45,850 nt of DNA from NCBI RefSeq assembly GCF_000275825.1, contig NZ_JH719942.1:346380-392229 (forward strand), read 5' to 3'. Position numbers and translations under genes: made by a program. Origin of the DNA: Saprospira grandis DSM 2844. Its GTDB lineage: Bacteria; Bacteroidota; Bacteroidia; Chitinophagales; Saprospiraceae. A model generated the notes under the pieces. It was not told the DNA's origin. It did not search any database and saw nothing but the letters and a program-made list of their open reading frames with translations. Below are positions 1 to 8,251 of this stretch, piece by piece. Positions within the stretch are counted from its first letter, which is position 1. Each line of letters starts with the position of its first letter.

Positions 1-51
1 TTTTCACCACCTCATTTAAATACCTTAATTTTGGGAAAAGAAGAAAAAAAG

Positions 52-963
52 ATGATCAAGGATCGCTACATCAATCCACTCACCGATTTTGGATTTAAGA
101 AGCTTTTTGGCGAGGCCGCCAATAAGGAGCTACTCATCCATTTTCTCAATCAGCTGCTGCCCGAAAAGCATCAGGTGGAGGATCTCGAATATCTCCCTAG
201 CGAACGCTTGCCCTCCAGCTTTCTGGACCGAAAAGTTATTTTTGACATCTATTGCACCAGCAGCCGAGGCGAGCAGTTTATTATTGAGCTGCAGCGCAGT
301 AAGCAAAATCATTTCATCGATCGCTCTATTTTTTATAGCACCTTCGCCATTCAAGAACAATCCGAAAGGGGCGATTGGAATTTTAAGCTCTGGCCCATTT
401 ATACGATCTGCATTCTCGATTTTAAGATCAATCAGCCCAATCCCCATAATCGAGTGATTCGTTATGTACAGCTCAAGGACCAAGATAAGGAGCTCTTCTT
501 TGAAGACCTTACCTATATTTATATTGAGCTGCCTAATTTCACTAAAACCCTAGATGAGCTAGAAGATCTACAAGATAAATGGCTTTATCTTTTCCGCTAT
601 TTGGCCAAATTAGAAGATCGGCCAGCGGCCTTGCAAGAGCGCATTTTCACGGGGCTTTTCCATGCCGCCGAAATTGCCAGCTACTCTATTGAGGAGCGCC
701 AAAATTATGAGGTCTCCCTCAAAAAGCATCGAGATATTAAAAATGTGATTGACAGCGCCCTAGAAGAGGGCCTAGAAAAAGGCAGAGCCGAAGGCTTAGA
801 ACAAGGACGAGAGGAGGGCCTAAAAGAAGGAGAAGAAAAAGGCGCATTAGCAGCCAAAAAAGCCATGGCCAAGCAAATGCAGGCCGCCAACTTAGCCCTA
901 GAACAAATTGCCCAAATTACGGGCTGCTCTTTAGAGCAACTCAAAAACTGGCTAGAAGACTAG
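52..963 (+). CDS. Rpn/PD-(D/E)XK family transposase-like nuclease
   Basis: This 303-residue protein belongs to the Rpn / PDDEXK_2 family of transposase-like nucleases, which cut DNA and promote recombination. The N-terminus carries the family hallmark NPLTDFGFKKLFGE (about residues 8-21). The nuclease core follows, with an acidic residue in VIFDIYC (about Asp65) and ELQ (about Glu79-Gln81), the usual E-x-Q form of the active site. The C-terminus (about 235-265) is a charged run of EGLEKGRAEGLEQG-type repeats, typical of the family and probably a coiled coil or expansion-prone linker. A TTG at 31 is in frame, but the ATG at 52 gives the conserved start MIKDRYINPL and follows an A/G-rich stretch. 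A strong terminator follows. Members are usually multicopy and lack terminal repeats; none are visible here. Confidence 0.88.
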   Translation: MIKDRYINPLTDFGFKKLFGEAANKELLIHFLNQLLPEKHQVEDLEYLPSERLPSSFLDRKVIFDIYCTSSRGEQFIIELQRSKQNHFIDRSIFYSTFAIQEQSERGDWNFKLWPIYTICILDFKINQPNPHNRVIRYVQLKDQDKELFFEDLTYIYIELPNFTKTLDELEDLQDKWLYLFRYLAKLEDRPAALQERIFTGLFHAAEIASYSIEERQNYEVSLKKHRDIKNVIDSALEEGLEKGRAEGLEQGREEGLKEGEEKGALAAKKAMAKQMQAANLALEQIAQITGCSLEQLKNWLED

Positions 964-975
964 CCCTAAACAATA

Positions 976-1014
976 GAAAGCTTGAACCTGCTGAGGTTCA
1001 AGCTTTTTCTTTTC
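976..1014 (+). terminator. Rho-independent terminator of the Rpn-like gene
   Basis: An inverted repeat (GAAAGCTTGAACCT / AGGTTCAAGCTTTTTC) with a 4-base loop runs into a T-rich tract just after the stop codon at 961-963. Confidence 0.88.
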
Positions 1015-1038
1015 CTTAGACCACAGATAAACTGAAAG

Positions 1039-1046
1039 TAAATTTG
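1039..1046 (+). promoter_or_regulatory. Possible Bacteroidota -7 box (TAAATTTG)
   Basis: TAAATTTG matches the TAnnTTTG consensus of the primary Bacteroidota sigma factor and lies 77 bp upstream of the helix-hairpin-helix gene. No clear TTTG -33 box is visible, so the call is tentative. Confidence 0.33.
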
Positions 1047-1122
1047 CGTTTACAACCTTAAGTTTTATCTTTAAGGGCCAAAACAAAATGAGCGATTTTG
1101 TCACCTTCAATTTCTCTCATCT

Positions 1123-1974
1123 ATGTTACAAGATTACTTTTACTACAGTCGTTCGGAGCGGGTTGCGGCCCTGACCTTAGTTATCTTAATTTTATTTTTC
1201 TTTGGGCTCAATAGTTATTTGTATTGGCGGCCTAATTCAGAGCCACCATTAAAAATGGAGGTTTTGCTTTTGGAGCAAGACAAAGTAGACAGTCTGGCCC
1301 CAGAAGAAATTGTATTGGCTCCATTTGACCCTAATTTGGCAAAGCAAGAGGAGCTAGAGCAACTGGGCTTATCGGCGAGGACAGCTAGGTCCATAATTAA
1401 CTATCGGTCTAAGGGGGGAAAATATCGCTACAAAGAAGATTTGGCGAAGATTTACACCTTAGATAGTGCGGATTATATTCGCTTGAAGCCCTATATACAG
1501 TTGCCAGGGCGGCCAGCTAATTTTGAGCCTTACAAGCGAAAAAAGAAAAGGCAGAAAAGGCGGCCTAAGTTTGATCGTTTAGAGATCAATTCGGCCAATG
1601 AGCAAGACTGGCAAGAGCTGCGTGGAATTGGGCCAGGCTATGCCCGAAGAATTGTAAAATTTAGAAAAGCCTTGGGGGGATTTCACAAGATAGAGCAAGT
1701 TGCGGAGCTTTATGGTTTGCCTGATTCTACCTATCAAAAAATCAAGGGGAAGTTGCATTGTAGGCCACATAATATTAAGAAGATCAACTTGAATACAGCT
1801 ACAGAGGAAGAGCTAAAAAGCCACCCCTACTTAAATTGGAAGCAAGCCAAGGCGATTATTCGTTGGCGAGAAGAGCAAGAACCATTTGATGGTCCACATG
1901 TACTACAAACCTTTTTTGAGTTTGATGATGGGAGTGGAAACTACGAACGCTTATTGCCTTATTTGAGTTGGTAA
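1123..1974 (+). CDS. Membrane-anchored protein with three helix-hairpin-helix domains (ComEA-like)
   Basis: This 283-residue protein has one N-terminal membrane segment (about 14-34, VAALTLVILILFFFGL), a linker, and three consecutive ComEA-type helix-hairpin-helix units at about 67-125, 153-211 and 219-281. The second has the clearest hairpin (LRGIGPGYARRIVKFR) and the third begins INLNTATEEEL. HhH pairs bind DNA backbone without sequence specificity. In ComEA the domain holds incoming DNA outside the cytoplasmic membrane during transformation. Three units on a single anchor is common in Bacteroidota proteins annotated 'helix-hairpin-helix domain-containing'. A basic stretch (KRKKKRQKRRPK, about 138-149) between units 1 and 2 would favour DNA contact. 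No competence genes lie beside it, so a role in uptake is inference. Confidence 0.85.
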   Translation: MLQDYFYYSRSERVAALTLVILILFFFGLNSYLYWRPNSEPPLKMEVLLLEQDKVDSLAPEEIVLAPFDPNLAKQEELEQLGLSARTARSIINYRSKGGKYRYKEDLAKIYTLDSADYIRLKPYIQLPGRPANFEPYKRKKKRQKRRPKFDRLEINSANEQDWQELRGIGPGYARRIVKFRKALGGFHKIEQVAELYGLPDSTYQKIKGKLHCRPHNIKKINLNTATEEELKSHPYLNWKQAKAIIRWREEQEPFDGPHVLQTFFEFDDGSGNYERLLPYLSW

Positions 1975-1998
1975 GCTGCTTGAAGTCTAGGAATTCCA

Positions 1999-2125
1999 TT
2001 TGGCCTAGCGATGCGGCGGGGTGGCCCGAAGGGCCAGACCCAGGCGCTGCAAGCGCCGCAGGGCCGAGCAGACCTGCGAGCCCCAAAGCGTAGCGCCGCA
2101 GCTTTGCTGCGGAGGCCCCAAAAAA
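1999..2125 (+). repeat. GC-rich multi-hairpin intergenic repeat, copy 1
   Basis: This copy runs from TTTGGCCTAGCGATG to GGAGGCCCCAAAAAA. Its internal stems are hairpin 1 TGGCCC-GAA-GGGCCA, hairpin 2 GGCGCT-GCA-AGCGCC, the conserved GGGCCGAGCAGACCTGCGAG block (hairpin 3) and hairpin 4 GCAGC-TTT-GCTGC. The end segments GGCCT and AGGCC are complementary. It lies between the HhH gene and the secreted hydrolase. Confidence 0.9.
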
Positions 2126-2245
2126 TAAATATTAGTTCTTCAAAATAAGTGATATTGAGGAGAGTTTACGGCTTAACAATAATTTTACAAAAGAATTTTT
2201 TTTTGTAATATTGCTGTATTGCAGTAACCAACAACATCATATTTT

Positions 2246-3505
2246 ATGAAAAAGCTAATTTACTTCTTAATGGCCCTGTTTTTTGGGTCGAGCCTAATGG
2301 CTCAAAACGGCTGTGATGGGCAGCGTTATCGGGAATTGATCTTCACGGATATTGACACGGCTTTGGCGGTACAATTTGGGGAGAACGTTACCTTTAATGG
2401 CGACACACAGCAATTGTATATGGATATTTATTATCCGGCGAATGATCAAATCAGCAATCGGCCAGCTATTGTTTGGGCCTTTGGCGGCAGCTTTATTTCT
2501 GGCGATCGGGAGCAATTGGCTAGTCTTTGCCATTACTCGGCGCAGCAGGGCTATGTGGCTGTAGCCATTGATTATCGTTTGTATGATGGGCCATTTACTT
2601 CACTTCCGGACTCTTTTGACTTTTTAGATGTGGCCATCAAGGCAATGGGCGACATGAAAGCCTCTGTCCGTAAATTGCGGGAAGATGCGGCCAATGGCAA
2701 CCCTTATCAGATTGACACCAATTACATTTTTGCGGGAGGTGTTTCTGCGGGGGCAATTACGGCCATGCAAGCGGGTTTTGTAGATGCTACAGACCCCATT
2801 CCGGCGCATATTGACACGATTATTCAGAATAATGGTGGCTTAGAAGGCAACAGTTCTTCTAACTATCAGTATTCTTCTGAGATTCATGCTGTAATTAACT
2901 ATTCTGGTGCTTTGGCTCGTACGAGTTGGATGGATGCCAACGACCCGCCCGTATTTTCGGTGCATGATGATGGCGATGATGTAGTGCCTTATGGTCCTGG
3001 TTATGCCTCTATTAGTGCAGGGGGGTTTAGCGTGGATATTGTCTATGTAGAGGGCAGTGAAACGATTACGCAAAAGGCCAATGATTTGGGTTTGACCAAT
3101 GGGTTGATTACCATTCCGAATAGCAACGACCACGTTAGTTATATGTCTGGTGGGCCTAATGTGCCTACATGGCAAGACTCTGTTTTTGACAACAGCTTTT
3201 TGTTTTTGCACAATGAGGTTTGTGGTTTGGCGGCTGGGGTAGACGAACTTTCGGTGCCTTTGGTAGAAGGCCAAGTTTTTCCTAATCCTGCTCAAGAGCG
3301 GGTATTCCTTCGCCTCAACAACTGGCCAGAGGGGCAGCTACAGCTCTCGCTCTATGATCTTCAGGGGCGTCAGTTGCGTCAGTGGGCCGAAACGCCCGCT
3401 CAGCAAATTGAGATTCAGCGTCTGCAATTGCCTGCAGGTTTGTATGTTCTGCGTCTGCAACTAGAAAATGGGCAGCGTTTGGAACGGAAAGTGATTTTTA
3501 GATAG
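2246..3505 (+). CDS. Secreted alpha/beta-hydrolase (esterase) with T9SS type A sorting domain
   Basis: This 419-residue exported protein has a signal peptide (about 1-19, ending SSLMA-Q) and an alpha/beta-hydrolase fold. The oxyanion motif is FGGSFISGD (about 79-87) and the nucleophile elbow is GVSAG (about 165-169, Ser167). A candidate acid lies in HDDGDDVVPY (about 240-249) and a candidate His in NDHVSYM (about 294-300). This arrangement resembles carboxylesterase / esterase-lipase enzymes acting on small esters; the substrate cannot be read from sequence. From about 343 the protein ends with a type A C-terminal sorting domain (FPNPAQERVFLRL ... LPAGLYVLRL ... KVIFR), which directs secretion through the type IX system and cleavage at the cell surface. 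It is a single gene with its own terminator. Confidence 0.88.
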   Translation: MKKLIYFLMALFFGSSLMAQNGCDGQRYRELIFTDIDTALAVQFGENVTFNGDTQQLYMDIYYPANDQISNRPAIVWAFGGSFISGDREQLASLCHYSAQQGYVAVAIDYRLYDGPFTSLPDSFDFLDVAIKAMGDMKASVRKLREDAANGNPYQIDTNYIFAGGVSAGAITAMQAGFVDATDPIPAHIDTIIQNNGGLEGNSSSNYQYSSEIHAVINYSGALARTSWMDANDPPVFSVHDDGDDVVPYGPGYASISAGGFSVDIVYVEGSETITQKANDLGLTNGLITIPNSNDHVSYMSGGPNVPTWQDSVFDNSFLFLHNEVCGLAAGVDELSVPLVEGQVFPNPAQERVFLRLNNWPEGQLQLSLYDLQGRQLRQWAETPAQQIEIQRLQLPAGLYVLRLQLENGQRLERKVIFR

Positions 3506-3524
3506 ATGACTTAGTAAAGAGTAT

Positions 3525-3559
3525 AAAAAACGTCTAGTGAGAGCTAGGCGTTTTTTTTT
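3525..3559 (+). terminator. Terminator of the secreted hydrolase
   Basis: The stem AAACGTCTAG / CTAGGCGTTT with a 6-base loop is followed by nine T residues, 20-50 bp after the stop. Confidence 0.88.
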
Positions 3560-3665
3560 GCTCTAACCGCTGAACTTTGTTTTTCTAGGAAGGATGACTA
3601 TCTTATACTCTATTCCATAATAAATAGAAAAGCGCCTTATCCCTTAACTATATCCCCCCCCTCAA

Positions 3666-4358
3666 ATGAACAAAAAAACCTACCAAACAGACTATACTCC
3701 CCCTAACTTAGAAGAGGATACCGCTTTTCTAGCCAACTCCAAATCCTTAGCATTTAAGCTGGTGGATTTCTGGAAATGGAATCAATCGAACTTAATAGAA
3801 AACCGAACTAGAGGCATTCTGGCAGAATTCATTGTAAAAATGGCGCTAGACATAAATTCCCCTAGCCGTTTAGAGTGGGATGCCTATGATTTTGAAACCC
3901 AAACAGAAAAAGGGAAGGTCAAAATTGAGGTAAAATCTGCTGCTTATATCCAAGCATGGGCGCAGAAAAAGCTATCTAGTATTAGCTTTGGAATTGCGCC
4001 GACTAAAGAGCTGCTGCAGGATGGAAATTACTCGGAAACATACAAAAGACAGGCAGCTATTTACATTTTCTGCCTATTGGATCATAAGGATCAAGCAACG
4101 ATCAACCCGCTGGATATGGACCAATGGTGTTTTTATCTGGCTCCAACTTCCCTTTTGGATAAAGAACTAGGTCCTCAAAAAAGTTTGTCGCTGGCTCGCC
4201 TCAAAAAACTGGGGCTGAAGGCTATCAAATATAGTGATTTGAAAATTTGCTTTGAGGCGGTTGTGGGGGGGGAGGTAGTGTGGGAAAGCCCAAATAGTGT
4301 GTGCTATTTGGGGGTTTTTGGTGGGGAGAGATTCTCTTTTTGGGGAATATTTTTTTAA
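3666..4358 (+). CDS. Putative PD-(D/E)XK restriction-endonuclease-like protein
   Basis: This 230-residue protein is not assigned to a named enzyme, but its layout fits the PD-(D/E)XK nuclease fold: a helix with GILAEFIV (Glu54), an acidic WDAYD (Asp72/Asp75), and the strand VKIEVKS (Glu88, Lys90), the E-x-K signature. The rest (SLARLKKLG near residues 177-185) is unremarkable. It lies 18 bp upstream of an AIPR gene, and a nuclease next to AIPR suggests a restriction or abortive-infection pair. The 3' end is odd. A run of eight G (4265-4272) lies in codons 200-203, and losing one G would end translation at once with TAG. A terminator-like hairpin (4286-4319) sits inside the annotated coding end. 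The last 30 residues, rich in Gly and aromatics, may therefore not belong to the functional protein. Confidence 0.62.
   Translation: MNKKTYQTDYTPPNLEEDTAFLANSKSLAFKLVDFWKWNQSNLIENRTRGILAEFIVKMALDINSPSRLEWDAYDFETQTEKGKVKIEVKSAAYIQAWAQKKLSSISFGIAPTKELLQDGNYSETYKRQAAIYIFCLLDHKDQATINPLDMDQWCFYLAPTSLLDKELGPQKSLSLARLKKLGLKAIKYSDLKICFEAVVGGEVVWESPNSVCYLGVFGGERFSFWGIFF
4286..4319 (+). terminator. Terminator-like hairpin inside the end of the nuclease ORF
   Basis: CCCAAATAG / CTATTTGGG with a TGTGTG loop is followed by GGTTTTT. It would be a normal terminator position if the ORF ended at the TAG reached when the G8 tract is one base shorter. Confidence 0.5.
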
Positions 4359-4376
4359 ATTGGTAGTTATTTAGTC

Positions 4377-6164
4377 ATGACTTTAATAAAGAGTCAACAA
4401 TATTCACAAAACATAAAAGTACATATGCAACAGGAAAATTATGACTTCCTCCAAAACTTAACAAACCGATCAGATTTAGACAGATATGGAGATAATAAGC
4501 ACCTATTATATTCTCTTCAACTAAAATACAGTATTGAAGATATTCATAGTGTAGCATCTATTGCATTAGTAGATGGCCCTAATGACAAAAAAACAGATCT
4601 GTTATACATAGATGATGAATTAGGCGAGGCAGTAATTGCACAAGGTTATTTTTCAAAAAAAGAAGGAAGAACTCACGCTCCAGCTAATAAAGCTAGTGAT
4701 CTAAACACATCTGTTTCTTGGTTGTTGACAAGAAATCTAGAAGATCTTCCCGAAGCATTAAGATCAGCAGCTAAAGAGTTAAGGGAAAAAATTAAAAATA
4801 ATGAGATTTCAAGAATTACCTTATGGTATTGCCATAACCGCTCTGAGTCAACAAATGTTGAGCAGGAGCTAACTTCGGCAGAAAACACATTATCTTCAAT
4901 ATTAAAGAACCACTTTAGTGATAAGACTATAGATGTGCACTCATTAGAGGTTGGCTTAAAAAAAACAGAGGAGTGGTATAAAGAACTTACAGTACCTATT
5001 CTAATGACAGATGACATTACTTTAGATAATTGTACAGGTTTTGAAAACTCAGGCACAGACTGGTCGTCATTTAGTACATCTTTTCCTGCAAATAAGTTAT
5101 ATGACTTGTATAAAAAATATGATACAAGTCTATTTTCAGCTAACGTTAGAGACTACTTAGGAAGTCGAAATTCAAGTGCAAACATCAATAACGGGATAAA
5201 AGAAACGGCTAAAGATGACTCTGAGCATTTCTTTGTTTACAATAATGGGATTACTGCTTTAGTTAATAATTTCCAATATAATGCAAAGACTAAAAAGTTA
5301 ACAATAGAAGGGCTTTCTATTGTTAATGGAGCACAAACGACAGGTGCTATAGGAACATTAGATACTTCTCCGGACAAAGAGATGACTGTTCCAATCCGCT
5401 TAATTAAATGTGCTAATCAAAAAACGGTTCAGCTTATTGTAAAGTATAATAACAGTCAAAATAAGATTACAGCTCCAGATTTTCGAAGTAGTGATAGCAT
5501 CCAAAAAAGAATTACAAAAGAATTTCAAAAATTACAATTAGAATATTCTCCAAGAAGAGGAAATGCTACAGATATAATAACTCGAAGCCCCAACCTTCTT
5601 CCCTCTATTAGCGCAGGCCAAGTGTTAGCAGCTTTTCATGGAGAGCCTAGTATAGCATATAATTCCAAAAGTAAAATTTGGACATCTGACTCACTGTATT
5701 CAAAATTTTTTAATACACAAACAACAGCCAAACATATTTTTTTCTGCTATTCTTTACTAAAAGCTATAGAAGATTTAAAATTTGAACTGGCATCTTCTAC
5801 AGCAGAACTACTTGAACAACAAAAAACTACACTTAACTTCCTTAGAAGTCGAGGAGCTATTGTACTATTTACAACTGCTATTTCAGATTGTTTAGAAACC
5901 ATTGTAAACCGTAAGGTTTCCAATAATTTTAAATTAAAATTTTCTAGTAATAACCTCACTTTAGAAGAGGCAAAAAAGGCTTGGCGTGAAATTATAGATA
6001 TTGTTAGTCCTTTTGTCGGAAACCTAAATGAGGGATTGAAAGATGGTATTAAAAATAAAGAAAGTATAGACAAAGCGAAGGAAACGTTTAAACAGTTGGT
6101 TCAAGCTATAAGAACAGCAAATAAAGATAAAATGGATGATTTTGCCAGTAAAGTGAGCAGCTAA
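4377..6164 (+). CDS. AIPR family (abortive infection phage resistance) protein
   Basis: This 595-residue protein carries the AIPR domain (about 250-500), recognised from LFSANVRDYLG (about 252-262), FFVYNNGITALVNN (about 285-298) and SIVNGAQTTGAIG (about 314-326). AIPR proteins occur in phage-resistance loci, often beside restriction or nuclease genes; their biochemical activity is not well defined. The N-terminal third resembles the nuclease-like region of many AIPR proteins: TDLLYIDDELGEAVIAQGYF (about 73-92) aligns by eye with the D...QxK strands of a PD-(D/E)XK core, but Gly replaces the expected Lys, so it may be catalytically dead. An in-frame ATG at 4425 is an alternative start. The gene is AT-rich compared with the housekeeping genes, consistent with transfer, and pairs with the upstream nuclease-like gene. 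Confidence 0.85.
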   Translation: MTLIKSQQYSQNIKVHMQQENYDFLQNLTNRSDLDRYGDNKHLLYSLQLKYSIEDIHSVASIALVDGPNDKKTDLLYIDDELGEAVIAQGYFSKKEGRTHAPANKASDLNTSVSWLLTRNLEDLPEALRSAAKELREKIKNNEISRITLWYCHNRSESTNVEQELTSAENTLSSILKNHFSDKTIDVHSLEVGLKKTEEWYKELTVPILMTDDITLDNCTGFENSGTDWSSFSTSFPANKLYDLYKKYDTSLFSANVRDYLGSRNSSANINNGIKETAKDDSEHFFVYNNGITALVNNFQYNAKTKKLTIEGLSIVNGAQTTGAIGTLDTSPDKEMTVPIRLIKCANQKTVQLIVKYNNSQNKITAPDFRSSDSIQKRITKEFQKLQLEYSPRRGNATDIITRSPNLLPSISAGQVLAAFHGEPSIAYNSKSKIWTSDSLYSKFFNTQTTAKHIFFCYSLLKAIEDLKFELASSTAELLEQQKTTLNFLRSRGAIVLFTTAISDCLETIVNRKVSNNFKLKFSSNNLTLEEAKKAWREIIDIVSPFVGNLNEGLKDGIKNKESIDKAKETFKQLVQAIRTANKDKMDDFASKVSS

Positions 6165-6190
6165 AAAGTAATTTTTTCTAAAAACTGATA

Positions 6191-6227
6191 AGCCCTAAGC
6201 AGTCTATGCTACTTAGGGCTCTTTTAT
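6191..6227 (+). terminator. Terminator of the AIPR gene
   Basis: The inverted repeat AGCCCTAAG / CTTAGGGCT is followed by CTTTTATCTT about 25 bp after the stop. The same stem would be weaker in reverse. Confidence 0.8.
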
Positions 6228-6307
6228 CTTCAAGTTGCTAATTATTGTGATTTTGTCTACATTAGGTGTGTACACTACTTTTTTATTTTTTCTTTGTCAT
6301 ACATTTT

Positions 6308-7750
6308 ATGGATCAGGACACCTCACTTATAGAACTCGTACGCAATATTGTTTCCAAAATAATAGCGAATCCATCCCATTTTGATAATGCAATAGTCATT
6401 GAGGCTATAACTATTGCCGCTCTATTTAAAAAGTACCCTCAAATAAAAAAAATAATCCTATCTAATATGAAGTATAAAGATGTCAAACTTCCGAGTGACA
6501 ATATACTACTTTTAGAAATTTTAAAACCTAAGCCTCTCTTTCAAAGTATTAAAAAAATTTATGACGAAGGTAGTAACCTTAGTTCTTCCATTCTTTCATC
6601 AACTCTTCTTGAAATTTGGCGCAGACAGACAAGCTATAAAGGATTAGAGAAGTATTTTAATACTCCTGACGACCTATTTAATGAAAATGCTTATTTTTGG
6701 AGTGTTCATTTGCGAAATGAAAAATTATTTGCAAACATTGAACTACCTTTCAAAATTCTTATGAGATATTTTGACTTCCTTACTCAATACAGTAAGCCAA
6801 TATCTTGTTCAAACTTAATAAAGGAAGACTTCAGAAAAGAAAAATTAAATGATGATCAAAAGATATTTATCCTAGATAAAATGCTGAGCATGATTTATCA
6901 AAGCAATAATCATAATCTTTTTAAAGTTTATATTGAACTAATAGACCAAAGAAATAATATTTTACCATACCTTGAAGATCCAGATATTATAAATAATATG
7001 TGGGATTTAAATACTTTAAAAGCAGAAGCAGATCAACTCAATACTGTATCAGAAAAACGAAGATTTTATAGATTAAAACAATTACAATATCAAAAGGAAG
7101 CTGCAGAGGTAGGACTAGATCTTGGCATTGGTGAAGAAATAGATATTGAATTACTATATCTTGATGAGGTAGATAAAAATATCAATACTCTAAATACAAT
7201 CCTATTCCTCTCTGCTTCGCCCAACGGCTTAACTCCAATCAGAGTAGATATAGAAGAAAGTGAAATAAGATCTAAAATCAAAGGTAGTAAGTTCAGAAAC
7301 ACCCTTATTCTTGAAACAAGAACAGCAATAACCACTGATATTATATCAGAAAGTATCCTTGAGATAGAGCCTAATATTGTCCATTTTTCAACACATGGAG
7401 AAAATGACAACATCCTTATTGAAGGTAAAAATGGTACCCACGAACAACTATCTGCTAGTAACTTAAATAGACTTCTTAAGAAAAGTGACAATATTGAATG
7501 TATTGTCTTAAATGCTTGCTATTCAGAAAAAGTAGCAAAAATAATTTCTACAAAAGGCTATTATGTAATTGGTGTCAGTAATGTTATTAGTGATGATAAT
7601 GCTATTGCCTTTTCTAAAGGTTTTTATATCGCAATAGGATCTGGAAAAGATATTTCTAGTGCTTTTGATGTCGGAAGAGCTAGCCTTAAACAGGCACCAC
7701 CTTATTCAATAACACTATGGCAGAACGGTAAAAATATTACTCCATCTTAA
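6308..7750 (+). CDS. CHAT domain (caspase-like) protease with helical effector-associated N-terminus
   Basis: This 480-residue protein ends in a CHAT domain (about 298-480), a caspase-family cysteine protease fold. It is recognised from TILFLSASPNG (about 297-307), the catalytic His in HFSTHG (about His363) and the catalytic Cys in IVLNACYS (about Cys404). Just upstream, RRFYRLKQLQYQKEAAEVGLD (about 251-271, counted in two parts) resembles the linker seen in bacterial effector-associated-domain proteins. The N-terminal 240 residues are helical and unassigned. CHAT proteins act in bacterial conflict and programmed death, cutting partner proteins after activation. A GTG at 6266 extends the frame by 14 hydrophobic residues; the ATG at 6308 (MDQDTS) looks more natural. 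The gene is AT-rich and within a run of defence genes. Confidence 0.84.
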   Translation: MDQDTSLIELVRNIVSKIIANPSHFDNAIVIEAITIAALFKKYPQIKKIILSNMKYKDVKLPSDNILLLEILKPKPLFQSIKKIYDEGSNLSSSILSSTLLEIWRRQTSYKGLEKYFNTPDDLFNENAYFWSVHLRNEKLFANIELPFKILMRYFDFLTQYSKPISCSNLIKEDFRKEKLNDDQKIFILDKMLSMIYQSNNHNLFKVYIELIDQRNNILPYLEDPDIINNMWDLNTLKAEADQLNTVSEKRRFYRLKQLQYQKEAAEVGLDLGIGEEIDIELLYLDEVDKNINTLNTILFLSASPNGLTPIRVDIEESEIRSKIKGSKFRNTLILETRTAITTDIISESILEIEPNIVHFSTHGENDNILIEGKNGTHEQLSASNLNRLLKKSDNIECIVLNACYSEKVAKIISTKGYYVIGVSNVISDDNAIAFSKGFYIAIGSGKDISSAFDVGRASLKQAPPYSITLWQNGKNITPS

Positions 7751-7752
7751 CC

Positions 7753-7770
7753 CACACACACACACACACA
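7753..7770. repeat. CA dinucleotide run
   Basis: About nine CA units lie between the stop of the CHAT gene and the adjacent terminator. The run is short and intergenic; no role is evident. Confidence 0.9.
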
Positions 7771-7805
7771 AAAAAATCCCCGACCACTCCAGTGCTCGGG
7801 GATTT
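7771..7805. terminator. Bidirectional terminator between convergent genes
   Basis: AAATCCCCGA / TCGGGGATTT forms the stem. On the minus strand it runs into six T residues, so it best serves the chagasin-like gene, and it also closes the CHAT gene. Confidence 0.85.
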
Positions 7806-7815
7806 CCTCCCCCCA

Positions 7816-8154
7816 TCACTCCACCACCACTTTCATCACCCACTCCTCCATCACCGTCCCCCGAAAAAGCTGTTTAATCTTCAACTTCGTCCTTCCCTTC
7901 TTTTTGGCCACAAAAATAAAAGTAGCCCTGGCCTCATCGCCACCGGCGGGACGAATCTCCCCGACGCTTTCATCAATTTTCAGTTTATAGTCTACAATTT
8001 TCTCTTTAAATTCAAGGATGCAGGGGTCCTCAATTTCAAACTCGCCGGTATTGCCTACAGAGCTATGTTGAGTAAAACTATACCTTAGTTCCTGCCCCTC
8101 TTTTACCTTATAATCAGTTTGAAGGGGCTGCAAATTCACAAATTCCATAATCAA
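7816..8154 (-). CDS. Small beta-rich protein resembling chagasin/I42 peptidase inhibitors
   Basis: This 112-residue protein has no signal peptide. Its strand pattern is that of chagasin-type (MEROPS I42) inhibitors of cysteine peptidases. It has an N-terminal KVKEGQELRYSF segment, a GNTGEFEI turn (about 34-41) that could correspond to the GNPTTGY loop, and a PAGGDEARATFIFVAKKKG segment (about 69-87) matching the usual GxGGxxxFxFxAxxxGxT region, then a closing strand. Loop residues for inhibition are only partly matched, so the assignment is moderate. It is convergent with the CHAT protease gene and shares its terminator, which makes an inhibitor role against a caspase-like enzyme tempting but unproven. 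Confidence 0.5.
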   Translation of the reverse strand: MIMEFVNLQPLQTDYKVKEGQELRYSFTQHSSVGNTGEFEIEDPCILEFKEKIVDYKLKIDESVGEIRPAGGDEARATFIFVAKKKGRTKLKIKQLFRGTVMEEWVMKVVVE

Positions 8155-8251
8155 TTGTTTGTTTTATTGGCCGAAGAAGTTCCTTGCCCAGCCATTGATT
8201 CAACAAAATACAATTATTCTACCAAGGCTTAGCCCCAAAAACAACAAGCCC

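Noticed and set aside
2000-2125. GC-rich repeats as simple Rho-independent terminators
   Set aside because: Copies occur both upstream and downstream of genes, the T run is at the 5' side when read in one orientation, and several adjoin separate, better terminators.
7792-8088. Plus-strand 98-residue ORF opposite the chagasin-like gene
   Set aside because: It is His/Pro-rich and overlaps a terminator; the minus frame has the more protein-like sequence.
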